This document shows, in pieces, positions 1 through 5,273 of a DNA stretch of 5,313 bases. Each line of letters begins with the position of its first letter. Positions within the stretch are counted from its first letter, which is position 1. The translations under genes were made by a program, and so were the position numbers. Below the pieces are notes generated by a model that was not told the origin of the DNA, did not search any database, and saw nothing but the letters and a program-made list of their open reading frames with translations. Source of the stretch: Rhodoferax sp. (lineage in GTDB: Bacteria; Pseudomonadota; Gammaproteobacteria; Burkholderiales; Burkholderiaceae_C); the NCBI GenBank assembly GCA_021731215.1, contig JAKFXU010000212.1, positions 1-5,313 of the forward strand, given 5' to 3'.

Positions 1-1
1 G

Positions 2-829
2 CCCAGCGCCGCAGCCGCGCGAGCGCTTGCGCCCATGCCCGCCGTGGCAGTTGTCAACCCGCAGACCAGCCGCCGCTACATTCGCGCCAGGGCCGAGGCC
101 CTGAGCGCGTCTGGCGCCGCCAGCGCCACGGCAGCGCCCGCGGGCGGCACCGACTGGCGTTACGAGGGGGCCACCGGGCCGCAGGCCTGGGGCCAGCTCA
201 GGCCCGACTTCCATCTGTGCGCGAGCGGCAAGCGCCAGTCGCCCATCAACATTGACGAGTCCAACACCTTGCAGGGCCCGGCTGAGCCACTGCAATTCAA
301 TTACCAGCCCAGCGGCGCCAGCGTGCTCAACAATGGCCGCACCATCCAGGTCGACGTGGCGGGGGACAACCGCTTGAGCGTGCGCGGCACCAGCTACCAG
401 TTGCTGCAGATCAGTTTTCATCACCCCTCGGAACAGCGCATCAACAATCAGGGCTTTGCGATGGCGGCGCACCTGTTGCACAAGAATGCCGAGGGTCAAT
501 TGGCGGTGCTGGCGGTGTTGCTGCACAGCGGCGCCGCCAACGCCCTGATCAACAAGGTCTGGACCTACCTGCCGCTTGATGCCGGCGACCGGGTGCCGAT
601 GCCGATGGGCCTGCTCGACCTCAACGAGCTGCTGCCGCAGGACCAGCGCTACTACCAGTTCATGGGTTCGCTCAGCACGCCGCCCTGCACCGAAGGCGTG
701 CTGTGGCTGGTGCTGAAACAGCCCACTGCGGTCAGCCCGCAACAAATCAAGCTGTTCGCGCAACTGTTCCCGAACAATACCCGCCCGCTGCAGCCGCTCA
801 ATGGGCGGGCGGTGCGGGACGCGCAGTAG
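2..829 (+). CDS. Alpha-carbonic-anhydrase-like protein, probably catalytically impaired; 5' end outside the window
   Basis: Alpha-class carbonic anhydrases are zinc enzymes that hydrate CO2; bacterial ones are usually periplasmic. The frame is open to the left edge. The first ATG is at 35, but what follows it is not a signal peptide, so the true start and export signal probably lie upstream. Residues are numbered from that ATG. The domain starts near W41 (WRYEG, then QSPINI at 68-73) and runs to the GSLSTPPCTEG block at 211-221. C62 and C218 sit where bacterial family members form a disulfide. A gapless reading of QISFHHPSE (125-133) against the family pattern QFHFHxPSE puts Ser127 at the first zinc-ligand histidine. 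The other two ligands, H129 and H146, remain. Also changed are the indirect ligand Glu (A144), the proton-shuttle His (R102) and the gatekeeper Thr (S214). The fold call is strong; loss of CO2 hydration is inferred. The 3' end overlaps the convergent methyltransferase gene. Confidence 0.9.
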   Translation, partial: PSAAAARALAPMPAVAVVNPQTSRRYIRARAEALSASGAASATAAPAGGTDWRYEGATGPQAWGQLRPDFHLCASGKRQSPINIDESNTLQGPAEPLQFNYQPSGASVLNNGRTIQVDVAGDNRLSVRGTSYQLLQISFHHPSEQRINNQGFAMAAHLLHKNAEGQLAVLAVLLHSGAANALINKVWTYLPLDAGDRVPMPMGLLDLNELLPQDQRYYQFMGSLSTPPCTEGVLWLVLKQPTAVSPQQIKLFAQLFPNNTRPLQPLNGRAVRDAQ

Positions 830-1445
830 CCACGTCGGATTCAGCGGCCTGGGCCTGCGGCTTGCGGGCGATGACGGTGCAAAAGCGCTTGCGGCTCGCC
901 TGCGGCGCCTCGAAATCGCTGAACTCAGCGCGTTCGATGTGCCAGCCCGAAAACCGCTGCGCCAGCGCCGACGGCGCGAACAGGCAATGCTCTTGCGGGT
1001 CAAACATGTCCAGGTAGGTGGTGCCTTCGACCAGCACGTTCACCACCGCATAACCGCCGGGTCGAACGTGCTGCTGCAGTTCAGCCAGGACCTTGAAGGC
1101 AGTGGCGCAGTCAAAGAACATCAGCAGCCCGATCGAGACCACGCAGTCGTAGTCATGCTCGATCGGATAGCTGCGCAGATCGGCCAGCGCGGCCGCCACC
1201 GGGGCGGCTTCTTGGACGGCACGGGCGCGCATGTGATCGATGGCGGCCGGGCTGGCGTCGAGCGCGGTGACGGTGCAGCCTGCGGCCGCAGCGGCAAAAG
1301 CCAGGTTGCCCATGCCGCAGCCGAAATCGAGCACCTCACCGTGCAGGTAAGGCAGCGCCAGCGCCTCAAACGGGTTGAGTTTGAGCAAGTCCGACGTTGC
1401 CGCACGGCGGAACGCCTGGTCAAAGAACTCAACACTTTTCTTCAT
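798..1445 (-). CDS. Class I SAM-dependent methyltransferase, TehB-like
   Basis: A 215-residue Rossmann-fold methyltransferase. SAM-binding motif I is VLDFGCGMGNLA (residues 38-49), followed by the acidic motif II residue D63 (TALDAS), the motif III strand DYDCVVSIGLLMFFD (98-112) and the post-motif RPGGYAVVNVL (128-138). The spacing, the LMFFD segment and the C-terminal W-x-I-E-R-A-E stretch resemble TehB, which methylates tellurite/selenium species. The true substrate cannot be read from sequence, and a generic small-molecule methyltransferase is equally possible. Recognisable homology ends near IARKP (192-196). The last ~19 residues are Ala/Pro-rich, and their coding sequence runs into the 3' end of the convergent carbonic-anhydrase-like gene, with a 32-bp overlap. 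The ATG lies 20 bp after the ruvA stop with no clear Shine-Dalgarno, so transcription and translation are probably linked to ruvA. Confidence 0.85.
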   Translation of the reverse strand: MKKSVEFFDQAFRRAATSDLLKLNPFEALALPYLHGEVLDFGCGMGNLAFAAAAAGCTVTALDASPAAIDHMRARAVQEAAPVAAALADLRSYPIEHDYDCVVSIGLLMFFDCATAFKVLAELQQHVRPGGYAVVNVLVEGTTYLDMFDPQEHCLFAPSALAQRFSGWHIERAEFSDFEAPQASRKRFCTVIARKPQAQAAESDVATARPAPPAH

Positions 1446-1465
1446 GGCTGAAGGATAACGGCCGC

Positions 1466-2038
1466 CTACTTGGCCAGCGCCCGCAGCGCCAGCCTGATGC
1501 CGTCACTGACGCCCACCTCGGCCGGCAGCGCCTTCAGGGCCGCCGCCGCTTCCTTGTCGCTGTAACCCAGCGCCAGCAGCGCCTGCAGGATGTCGGCCTG
1601 GCTGTCGTTGGCGACGCTGGCCGGCACACCGATGTCGGGCCCGAGCTTGCCCTTGAGTTCCAGCAATAAACGCTCGGCGGTTTTCTTGCCGATGCCGGGC
1701 ACTTTGACCAGCCGCCCCGCTTCCTGCAGCGTCACCGCCTGCGCCAGTTCAGCCACGCTCATGCCCGACAGCACCGACAAGGCAGTGCGCGGCCCGACGC
1801 CGGCGATCTTGATCAGTTGGCGAAACGCTTCGCGCTCCGCTGCCGTGGCAAAACCGTACAGAATCTGCGCGTCTTCGCGCACCACAAAGTGGGTCAGCAG
1901 ACTGAGCTGGGCGCCGAGTTCGGGCAGGTTGTAAAAGGTGCTCATGGGCACGTGCACTTCGTAGCCGACGCCGTTACAGTCGAGCAGCAGTTGGGGTGGA
2001 TTTTTGTCGCTCAAGGTGCCTGTCAGTTTGCCGATCAT
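1466..2038 (-). CDS. ruvA: Holliday junction branch migration complex subunit RuvA
   Basis: RuvA is the DNA-binding tetramer that clamps four-way junctions and recruits the RuvB motor during recombinational repair. The protein is 190 residues, close to the family norm of about 190-205. Domain I is an OB fold (about 1-63) starting MIGKLTG and containing the acidic-pin residues E55 and D56 in [11 protein letters not shown]. Domain II carries two helix-hairpin-helix motifs, [16 protein letters not shown] (76-91) and [19 protein letters not shown] (111-129). A flexible linker (about 131-145) leads to the RuvB-binding domain III, which ends LALRALAK. The ATG at 2038 is chosen because MIGKL is the conserved N-terminus; the frame stays open to 2398 only as a shadow of ybeZ. 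AGGCAAG just upstream is a weak ribosome site. Here ruvA is followed by a methyltransferase gene, not ruvB. Confidence 0.97.
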   Translation of the reverse strand: MIGKLTGTLSDKNPPQLLLDCNGVGYEVHVPMSTFYNLPELGAQLSLLTHFVVREDAQILYGFATAAEREAFRQLIKIAGVGPRTALSVLSGMSVAELAQAVTLQEAGRLVKVPGIGKKTAERLLLELKGKLGPDIGVPASVANDSQADILQALLALGYSDKEAAAALKALPAEVGVSDGIRLALRALAK

Positions 2039-2047
2039 TTCTTGCCT

Positions 2048-2077
2048 ATCATGGGTGACCTTTTCAGGAATTATCAA
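2048..2077 (-). promoter_or_regulatory. Candidate sigma70-type promoter for ruvA (weak)
   Basis: On the minus strand, TTGATA (2072-2077, five of six matches to TTGACA) is followed after 18 bp by CATGAT (2048-2053, four of six matches to TATAAT). The start point would fall only a few bases before the ruvA ATG, giving an almost leaderless mRNA that excludes the weak ribosome site. That makes this assignment doubtful. The candidate fills most of the 40-bp gap between the divergent ruvA and ybeZ starts and overlaps the ybeZ ribosome-binding site. Confidence 0.2.
2066..2070 (+). promoter_or_regulatory. Ribosome-binding site deciding the TTG start of ybeZ
   Basis: AGGAA ends 8 bases before the TTG at 2079. 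The protein then begins (M)[19 protein letters not shown], which is how PhoH-family proteins of this group begin as I remember them. The upstream in-frame ATG at 2004 lies inside ruvA, lacks family similarity in the 25 extra residues, and is not favoured. Confidence 0.6.
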
Positions 2078-2078
2078 C

Positions 2079-3086
2079 TTGATTCTCCGACACCTGTTTT
2101 CTCCGCCCAACAACACCCGCCTGAGCCATTTGTGCGGCCCGCTGGACGAGCATCTGCGCACCATCGAAGCGGCGCTGCAAGTCAAGATCGCCCACCGGCA
2201 CGAGCAGTTCAAGGTCGACGGCAGCAAGGCCCAGGCCAAGCGCGGCATGGAAATGCTGCAGGCCTTGTATGAAATGGCGGCGCGCCCGATCGAGCCCGCC
2301 ACGGTGCAACTGATGCTGGCCGGCGACCCCGACCTGGACCACGCGGACGGTCCCGGCCTGAAAACCAAACGCAGCGACCTCAAACCGCGCACCCTCAACC
2401 AGGCCAGCTACCTGGACCACATCGCCAGCCACGACATCACCTTCGGCATTGGCCCGGCCGGCACCGGCAAAACCTACCTGGCGGTGGCGATGGCCGTCGA
2501 CGCCTTGCAGCGCAGCGCGGTGCAGCGCATCGTGCTGACGCGCCCGGCGGTGGAAGCCGGTGAGCGGCTGGGCTATTTGCCGGGCGACCTGGCGCAGAAG
2601 ATCGACCCCTATCTGCGCCCGCTGTACGACGCGCTCTATGAGCTGATGGGTTTCGAGCAGGTGCAAAAAGCGTTCGAGCGCCAGACCATCGAGGTCGCGC
2701 CGCTGGCCTTCATGCGCGGGCGCACGCTCAACACCGCCTTTGTCATTCTGGACGAGGCGCAGAACACCACGCCCGAACAGATGAAGATGTTCCTGACCCG
2801 CATCGGCTTTGGCTCCAAGGCGGTGGTGACGGGCGACGTGAGCCAGATCGACCTGCCCAAAACCCAGCTCAGCGGCCTGATTGACGCCGAGCGCGTGCTC
2901 AAGCGGGTGCCCGGCATCGCGATCTGCCGCATGACCAGCGCCGACGTAGTGCGCCACCCGCTGGTGGCGCGCATTGTGGACGCCTACGACGCACCGGGGC
3001 GCATCAACCCCAACCCGCGCGACGACGCCGAGCCCGAGCTGTCGATGGGGGTGGCGCGTGCGCGCAGCCGCAAGAAGATTGTCTAG
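2079..3086 (+). CDS. ybeZ: PhoH-family ATPase YbeZ (PhoH-like protein)
   Basis: YbeZ is a cytoplasmic P-loop NTPase of the PhoH family that works with the endoribonuclease YbeY in 16S rRNA maturation and ribosome quality control; its exact biochemical step is not settled. The protein is 335 residues from the TTG start. An N-terminal domain (about 1-90) is followed by a linker and the PhoH ATPase domain (about 108-310). Walker A is GPAGTGKT (125-132), the family signature [18 protein letters not shown] starts at 154, Walker B is VILDEAQN (222-229, with D225 and E226), and the sensor-like segment VVTGD is at 249-253. A basic tail, RARSRKKIV, ends the protein. All nucleotide-binding residues look intact. 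It precedes ybeY in the same orientation, as in E. coli ybeZ-ybeY, but here 153 bp of repeat-like sequence separates them. It is divergent from ruvA with only 40 bp between start codons. Confidence 0.95.
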   Translation: MILRHLFSPPNNTRLSHLCGPLDEHLRTIEAALQVKIAHRHEQFKVDGSKAQAKRGMEMLQALYEMAARPIEPATVQLMLAGDPDLDHADGPGLKTKRSDLKPRTLNQASYLDHIASHDITFGIGPAGTGKTYLAVAMAVDALQRSAVQRIVLTRPAVEAGERLGYLPGDLAQKIDPYLRPLYDALYELMGFEQVQKAFERQTIEVAPLAFMRGRTLNTAFVILDEAQNTTPEQMKMFLTRIGFGSKAVVTGDVSQIDLPKTQLSGLIDAERVLKRVPGIAICRMTSADVVRHPLVARIVDAYDAPGRINPNPRDDAEPELSMGVARARSRKKIV

Positions 3087-3090
3087 CATG

Positions 3091-3175
3091 GCCCCCACGC
3101 TTGTCACTTCGTGTACTGCGCTGCCCCCCGAGGGGGCTCGCCTTGCTTGGGGCGGCCCGGCGCGGCGGCTAGCTC
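3091..3175 (+). repeat. GC-rich intergenic repeat, copy A
   Basis: This copy starts GCCCCCACGCTTGTCACT (3091-3108) and continues with GCTGCCCCCCGAGGGGGC (3120-3137), which holds a hairpin with 6-bp arms GCCCCC/GGGGGC around CGA (3123-3137). Next comes a 24-base block (3140-3163, beginning GCCTTGCTTGGGGC) that is identical to the block at 5250-5273. The order and orientation of the blocks match copy B at 5173-5273. It sits between two genes that normally form a tight operon. From memory, repeats of this kind are dispersed through Comamonadaceae intergenic DNA. Confidence 0.75.
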
Positions 3176-3183
3176 ACCTTTTT

Positions 3184-3200
3184 GCTATTGAAATAATAGC
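3184..3200. repeat. AT-rich inverted repeat in the ybeZ-ybeY spacer
   Basis: GCTATT (3184-3189) and AATAGC (3195-3200) form a 6-bp stem with loop GAAAT, preceded by TTTTT and followed by TTTT. With the downstream GGCTGGAGGCC stretch (3220-3230) it resembles, from memory, another short palindromic intergenic repeat common in Comamonadaceae. The stem is too short and AT-rich to be a convincing terminator, which would also cut ybeY off from ybeZ. Confidence 0.5.
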
Positions 3201-3222
3201 TTTTCACAGATTATCAGGGGCT

Positions 3223-3227
3223 GGAGG
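3223..3227 (+). promoter_or_regulatory. Ribosome-binding site of ybeY
   Basis: GGAGG ends 12 bases before the ATG at 3240, which is somewhat long but is the best match nearby. The alternative in-frame ATG at 3246 would be 18 bases away. The motif lies inside the repeat-like GCTGGAGGCC stretch, so the repeat DNA itself appears to supply the translation signal. Confidence 0.5.
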
Positions 3228-3239
3228 CCTTTCTACCCA

Positions 3240-3695
3240 ATGCTGATGTTGAATCAACTCGCTTTGTCACTGCAGTTCGGCCAGCTCGCCGATGCGGCCC
3301 TGCACCGCGCCGCCTTGCCGCGCCACAAAGTCGCGCGCTGGATTCGCCACGCGCTGCAGAGCGACGCCGAGATCACGGTGCGCATTGTGGACCTGGCCGA
3401 AGGCCGCTCACTCAACCGCGACTACCGCAAACAAGACAAGGCCACCAATGTGCTGACCTTTGACTACGCGCAAGAACCGGTGGTCACGGCCGACCTGGTG
3501 CTGTGCGCGCCGGTGGTGGCCGCGGAGGCCGAGAAACAAGGCAAGACGCTGCAAGCCCACTACGCCCACCTGCTGGTGCACGGCACCCTGCATGCGCAAG
3601 GCTGGGACCACGAAAGCAGCGCGGAAGACGCCCAAGTGATGGAACTGCGGGAGGTGGAAATATTGACCCGGCTGGGGTTCGAGAGCCCCTATTGA
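3240..3695 (+). CDS. ybeY: Endoribonuclease YbeY (rRNA maturation factor)
   Basis: YbeY is a zinc-dependent single-strand endoribonuclease involved in 16S rRNA 3'-end maturation and 70S quality control. The protein is 151 residues, typical for the family. The signature HGxLHxxGxDH is present as [11 protein letters not shown] at 114-124, with the three metal ligands H114, H118 and H124. The conserved segment [17 protein letters not shown] (58-74) matches the family's basic substrate groove. The N-terminus ([14 protein letters not shown]) is weakly conserved, so the start could be the ATG at 3240 or at 3246; 3240 is preferred for its spacing to GGAGG. It follows ybeZ in the same orientation. 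Co-transcription is likely unless the intervening repeat DNA carries its own signals. It faces ftsZ tail to tail. Confidence 0.97.
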   Translation: MLMLNQLALSLQFGQLADAALHRAALPRHKVARWIRHALQSDAEITVRIVDLAEGRSLNRDYRKQDKATNVLTFDYAQEPVVTADLVLCAPVVAAEAEKQGKTLQAHYAHLLVHGTLHAQGWDHESSAEDAQVMELREVEILTRLGFESPY

Positions 3696-3734
3696 GGATG
3701 CAGGTGGGTCCGCCTGGCCCGCTCACTCCCGCGC

Positions 3735-3768
3735 CGGGCGCCCCCCCGCCACGCAGGAGACGCGCCCG
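3735..3768. repeat. Inverted repeat between convergent ybeY and ftsZ
   Basis: CGGGCGC (3735-3741) and GCGCCCG (3762-3768) can form a 7-bp all-GC stem with a 20-base loop. A smaller dyad, GCGCC-G-GGCGC (3731-3741), competes with the left arm. It lies in the 84-bp gap where transcripts from both sides should end. Neither strand has a T-run directly after the stem; the only one, on the minus strand, precedes it. It is therefore at best an imperfect bidirectional terminator. Confidence 0.3.
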
Positions 3769-3779
3769 CAGCGAAAAAC

Positions 3780-5042
3780 TCAATCCGCCTGTTTGCGCAA
3801 AAAGGCCGGAATCTCAAAATCATCCATGCCGCCCGACGCCAGCGCGTCCACCTTGGCCGCCGCCTGCGTGCGGTCGCGCGTGCGCCAGACGCTGGGCGTG
3901 GCCATGCTCTGGTAGTCGGGCTGGCTGATGCCGGCTGGCGCCATGGCGCCGCCCATCAGCGCCGAGCTCATGGGGACGTTGGCCGGCGTGTTGAGCGTGG
4001 GCACGTGAAACGGCACGTTGTCGGTGCCGGTGCGCAGGGTGGTTTGCAGCACCTGCAACTGCGGCTTGGCGCGACTGGCGCCCTGGCGGCTCAGACCGGT
4101 GGCGACCACGGTGACGCGAATCTGGTCGCCCAGGTGGTCGTCATAGGCGGTGCCGTAGATAACGTGGGCGTCGGGCGAGGCGTAGGCGCGAATCGTATTC
4201 ATGGCCAGCTTGGACTCGGACAGTTTGAGCGAGCCCTTGGCGGCGGTGATCAGCACCAGCACGCCCTTGGCGCCTGACAGGTCGATGCCCTCCAACAGCG
4301 GGCAGGCCACCGCCTGTTCAGCCGCGATGCGCGCCCGATCCGGGCCGGCCGCCACCGCCGTGCCCATCATGGCTTTGCCGGGCTCGCCCATCACGGTGCG
4401 CACGTCTTCAAAGTCGACGTTGACGTGGCCGGGCACGTTGATGATTTCGGCAATGCCACCGACGGCGTTCTTGAGCACATCGTTGGCATGGGCAAAGGCC
4501 TCGTCCTGGGTGACGTCATCGCCCAGCACTTCAAGCAACTTCTCGTTGAGCACCACGATCAGGGAGTCGACATTGGCTTCCAGTTCGATCAGGCCGCTGT
4601 CGGCATTGGTCATGCGCCGACCACCTTCGAAGTCGAACGGCTTGGTCACCACGCCGACCGTCAAAATGCCCATTTCACGCGCGATGCGCGCAATCACCGG
4701 CGCGGCGCCGGTGCCGGTGCCGCCGCCCATGCCGGCGGTGATGAACAGCATGTGCGCGCCCTCAATGGCGGCGCGGATGTCGTCGGCCGCCAGTTCCGCC
4801 GCTTCGCGCGCCTTGTCGGGCTTGCTGCCGGCGCCCAGCCCGCTGCTGCCGAGCTGGATGGTGCGGTGCGCATCGCTGCGGCCCAAGGCCTGGGCATCGG
4901 TATTGGCGCAGATGAATTCCACGCCCTGCACCGCGCAGTCGATCATGTGACCGACGGCATTGCCGCCACCGCCACCGACGCCGATCACCTTGATCTGGGT
5001 GCCCTGGGTAAACGCTTGTTCTTCAATCATTTCGATAGGCAT
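3780..5042 (-). CDS. ftsZ: Cell division protein FtsZ
   Basis: FtsZ is the tubulin-like GTPase that polymerises into the Z ring and organises septal cell-wall synthesis. The protein is 420 residues from the ATG at 5042. The nucleotide-binding N-terminal domain has GVGGGGGNAV (21-30) and the tubulin signature GGGTGTGAAP (106-115). The T7 synergy loop is NVDFEDVRTVM (208-218), supplying the catalytic acids D210 and D213. The second globular domain ends near VVATGLSR, followed by a variable linker of roughly 75-80 residues. The C-terminal peptide DDFEIPAFLRKQAD (407-420) is the usual docking site for FtsA and ZipA. AGGAG stands 6 bases before this start. An in-frame ATG at 5063 is rejected because its first codons contain that ribosome site. 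ftsA, usually just upstream, is not visible; about 270 bp of repeat-bearing spacer precedes ftsZ. Confidence 0.98.
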   Translation of the reverse strand: MPIEMIEEQAFTQGTQIKVIGVGGGGGNAVGHMIDCAVQGVEFICANTDAQALGRSDAHRTIQLGSSGLGAGSKPDKAREAAELAADDIRAAIEGAHMLFITAGMGGGTGTGAAPVIARIAREMGILTVGVVTKPFDFEGGRRMTNADSGLIELEANVDSLIVVLNEKLLEVLGDDVTQDEAFAHANDVLKNAVGGIAEIINVPGHVNVDFEDVRTVMGEPGKAMMGTAVAAGPDRARIAAEQAVACPLLEGIDLSGAKGVLVLITAAKGSLKLSESKLAMNTIRAYASPDAHVIYGTAYDDHLGDQIRVTVVATGLSRQGASRAKPQLQVLQTTLRTGTDNVPFHVPTLNTPANVPMSSALMGGAMAPAGISQPDYQSMATPSVWRTRDRTQAAAKVDALASGGMDDFEIPAFLRKQAD

Positions 5043-5048
5043 TTTTTT

Positions 5049-5053
5049 CTCCT
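5049..5053 (-). promoter_or_regulatory. Ribosome-binding site deciding the ftsZ start
   Basis: On the minus strand AGGAG is followed by six A residues and then the ATG at 5042. This is ideal spacing and settles the start as MPIEMIEEQAF, matching the usual M(T/P)IEMIEE N-terminus of betaproteobacterial FtsZ. Confidence 0.85.
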
Positions 5054-5118
5054 GAAGTTTCAAATAGTTGGCAGTTGCTGAAATTGCTGGGGTTCATTGT
5101 TGGGGGCTGAAGTGTCAA
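5052..5118. repeat. Pair of 12-bp direct repeats upstream of ftsZ, one containing a perfect -35-like box
   Basis: CTGAAGTTTCAA (5052-5063) and CTGAAGTGTCAA (5107-5118) match at 11 of 12 positions, 55 bp apart start to start. Read on the ftsZ strand they are TTGAAACTTCAG and TTGACACTTCAG. The distal copy begins with the consensus -35 TTGACA (5113-5118), but no good -10 stands 16-18 bp downstream of it. The proximal copy contains a perfect TGAA-GT-TTCA dyad and overlaps the ftsZ ribosome-binding site. The pair could be an operator pair, a remnant duplication or chance. Confidence 0.35.
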
Positions 5119-5150
5119 GGCGGGCCGGCACATCGCCATCGCCAGCGCCA

Positions 5151-5180
5151 GTGGGGGCTGCCCCTTGAGATAGCCCCCAC
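5151..5180. repeat. Perfect 9-bp inverted repeat (hairpin) upstream of ftsZ
   Basis: GTGGGGGCT (5151-5159) pairs perfectly with AGCCCCCAC (5172-5180) around a 12-base loop. The right arm is also the beginning of GC-rich repeat copy B. TGGGGGCTG occurs again in direct orientation at 5101-5109. No T-run follows on either strand, so it is better read as part of the intergenic repeat than as a terminator. Confidence 0.6.
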
Positions 5181-5273
5181 GCTCGCCACTGCCCCGGGAT
5201 CGGCCTTGGCCGATAACGCATGTGCAACGCTGCCCCCCGAGGGGGCCGTGCCTTGCTTGGGGCGGCCCGGCGC
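5173..5273 (+). repeat. GC-rich intergenic repeat, copy B
   Basis: It starts GCCCCCACGCTCGCCACT (5173-5190, 16 of 18 identical to copy A). It then carries roughly 27 bases more than copy A, and continues with the identical GCTGCCCCCCGAGGGGGC hairpin block (5229-5246) and the identical 24-base block (5250-5273). The central part includes a near-perfect palindrome, ATCGGCC-TT-GGCCGAT (5199-5214), absent from copy A. Both copies lie in the same orientation. Here it forms most of the spacer upstream of ftsZ. A 62-codon minus-strand frame through it (5115-5303) is not considered a gene. Confidence 0.75.

Larger units (their letters stand above)
3088..3246 (+). other. Short open frame bridging ybeZ and ybeY through repeat DNA (probably not a functional protein)
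   Basis: One base after the ybeZ TAG there is an ATG at 3088. It opens a 52-codon frame through the whole repeat-like spacer and closes with a TGA at 3244-3246. That stop overlaps the in-frame third codon of ybeY (ATG at 3246) as TGATG. The encoded peptide starts MAPTLVTSCTALPPEG, has no recognisable domain, and simply reads through an intergenic repeat. Its only plausible role is to carry ribosomes from ybeZ to ybeY; chance is the simpler explanation. Confidence 0.25.

Noticed and set aside
801..1451. 216-codon plus-strand open frame opposite the methyltransferase gene
   Set aside because: Antisense shadow; the minus-strand product has intact SAM-binding motifs.
2028..2052. TTGCCG / TATCAT as a plus-strand promoter for ybeZ
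   Set aside because: The spacer is only 13 bp, well below the 16-18 bp range for sigma70 promoters.
2004..2078. ATG at 2004 as the ybeZ start
   Set aside because: It overlaps the ruvA 5' end, lacks a good ribosome site, and the 25 added residues are atypical; TTG at 2079 has AGGAA 8 bases upstream.
2039..2398. Upstream extension of the ruvA frame to an ATG at 2398
   Set aside because: The extra 120 residues are antisense to ybeZ and lack similarity; RuvA begins at the conserved MIGKL.
2064..3107. 347-codon open frame on the minus strand opposite ybeZ
   Set aside because: It mirrors ybeZ codons in high-GC DNA, is rich in His/Arg/Val/Gly/Gln without any domain, and ybeZ is clearly the real gene.
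3181..3204. AT-rich hairpin followed by TTTT as an intrinsic terminator after ybeZ
   Set aside because: The stem is only 6 bp and AT-rich, the T-run is short, and termination here would separate the usual ybeZ-ybeY transcript.
3503..3928. 141-codon plus-strand frame spanning the ybeY 3' end, the convergent gap and the ftsZ 3' end
   Set aside because: It crosses two real genes and the gap, with Arg/Pro-rich low-complexity composition typical of a shadow frame.
5043..5063. ATG at 5063 as the ftsZ start
   Set aside because: Its codons contain the AGGAG ribosome site of the ATG at 5042, and the added MKLQEKK is not part of FtsZ.
4201..5081. Two long plus-strand open frames (4201-4950 and 4425-5081) opposite ftsZ
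   Set aside because: Both are antisense shadows of the GC-rich ftsZ coding sequence with no recognisable domain.
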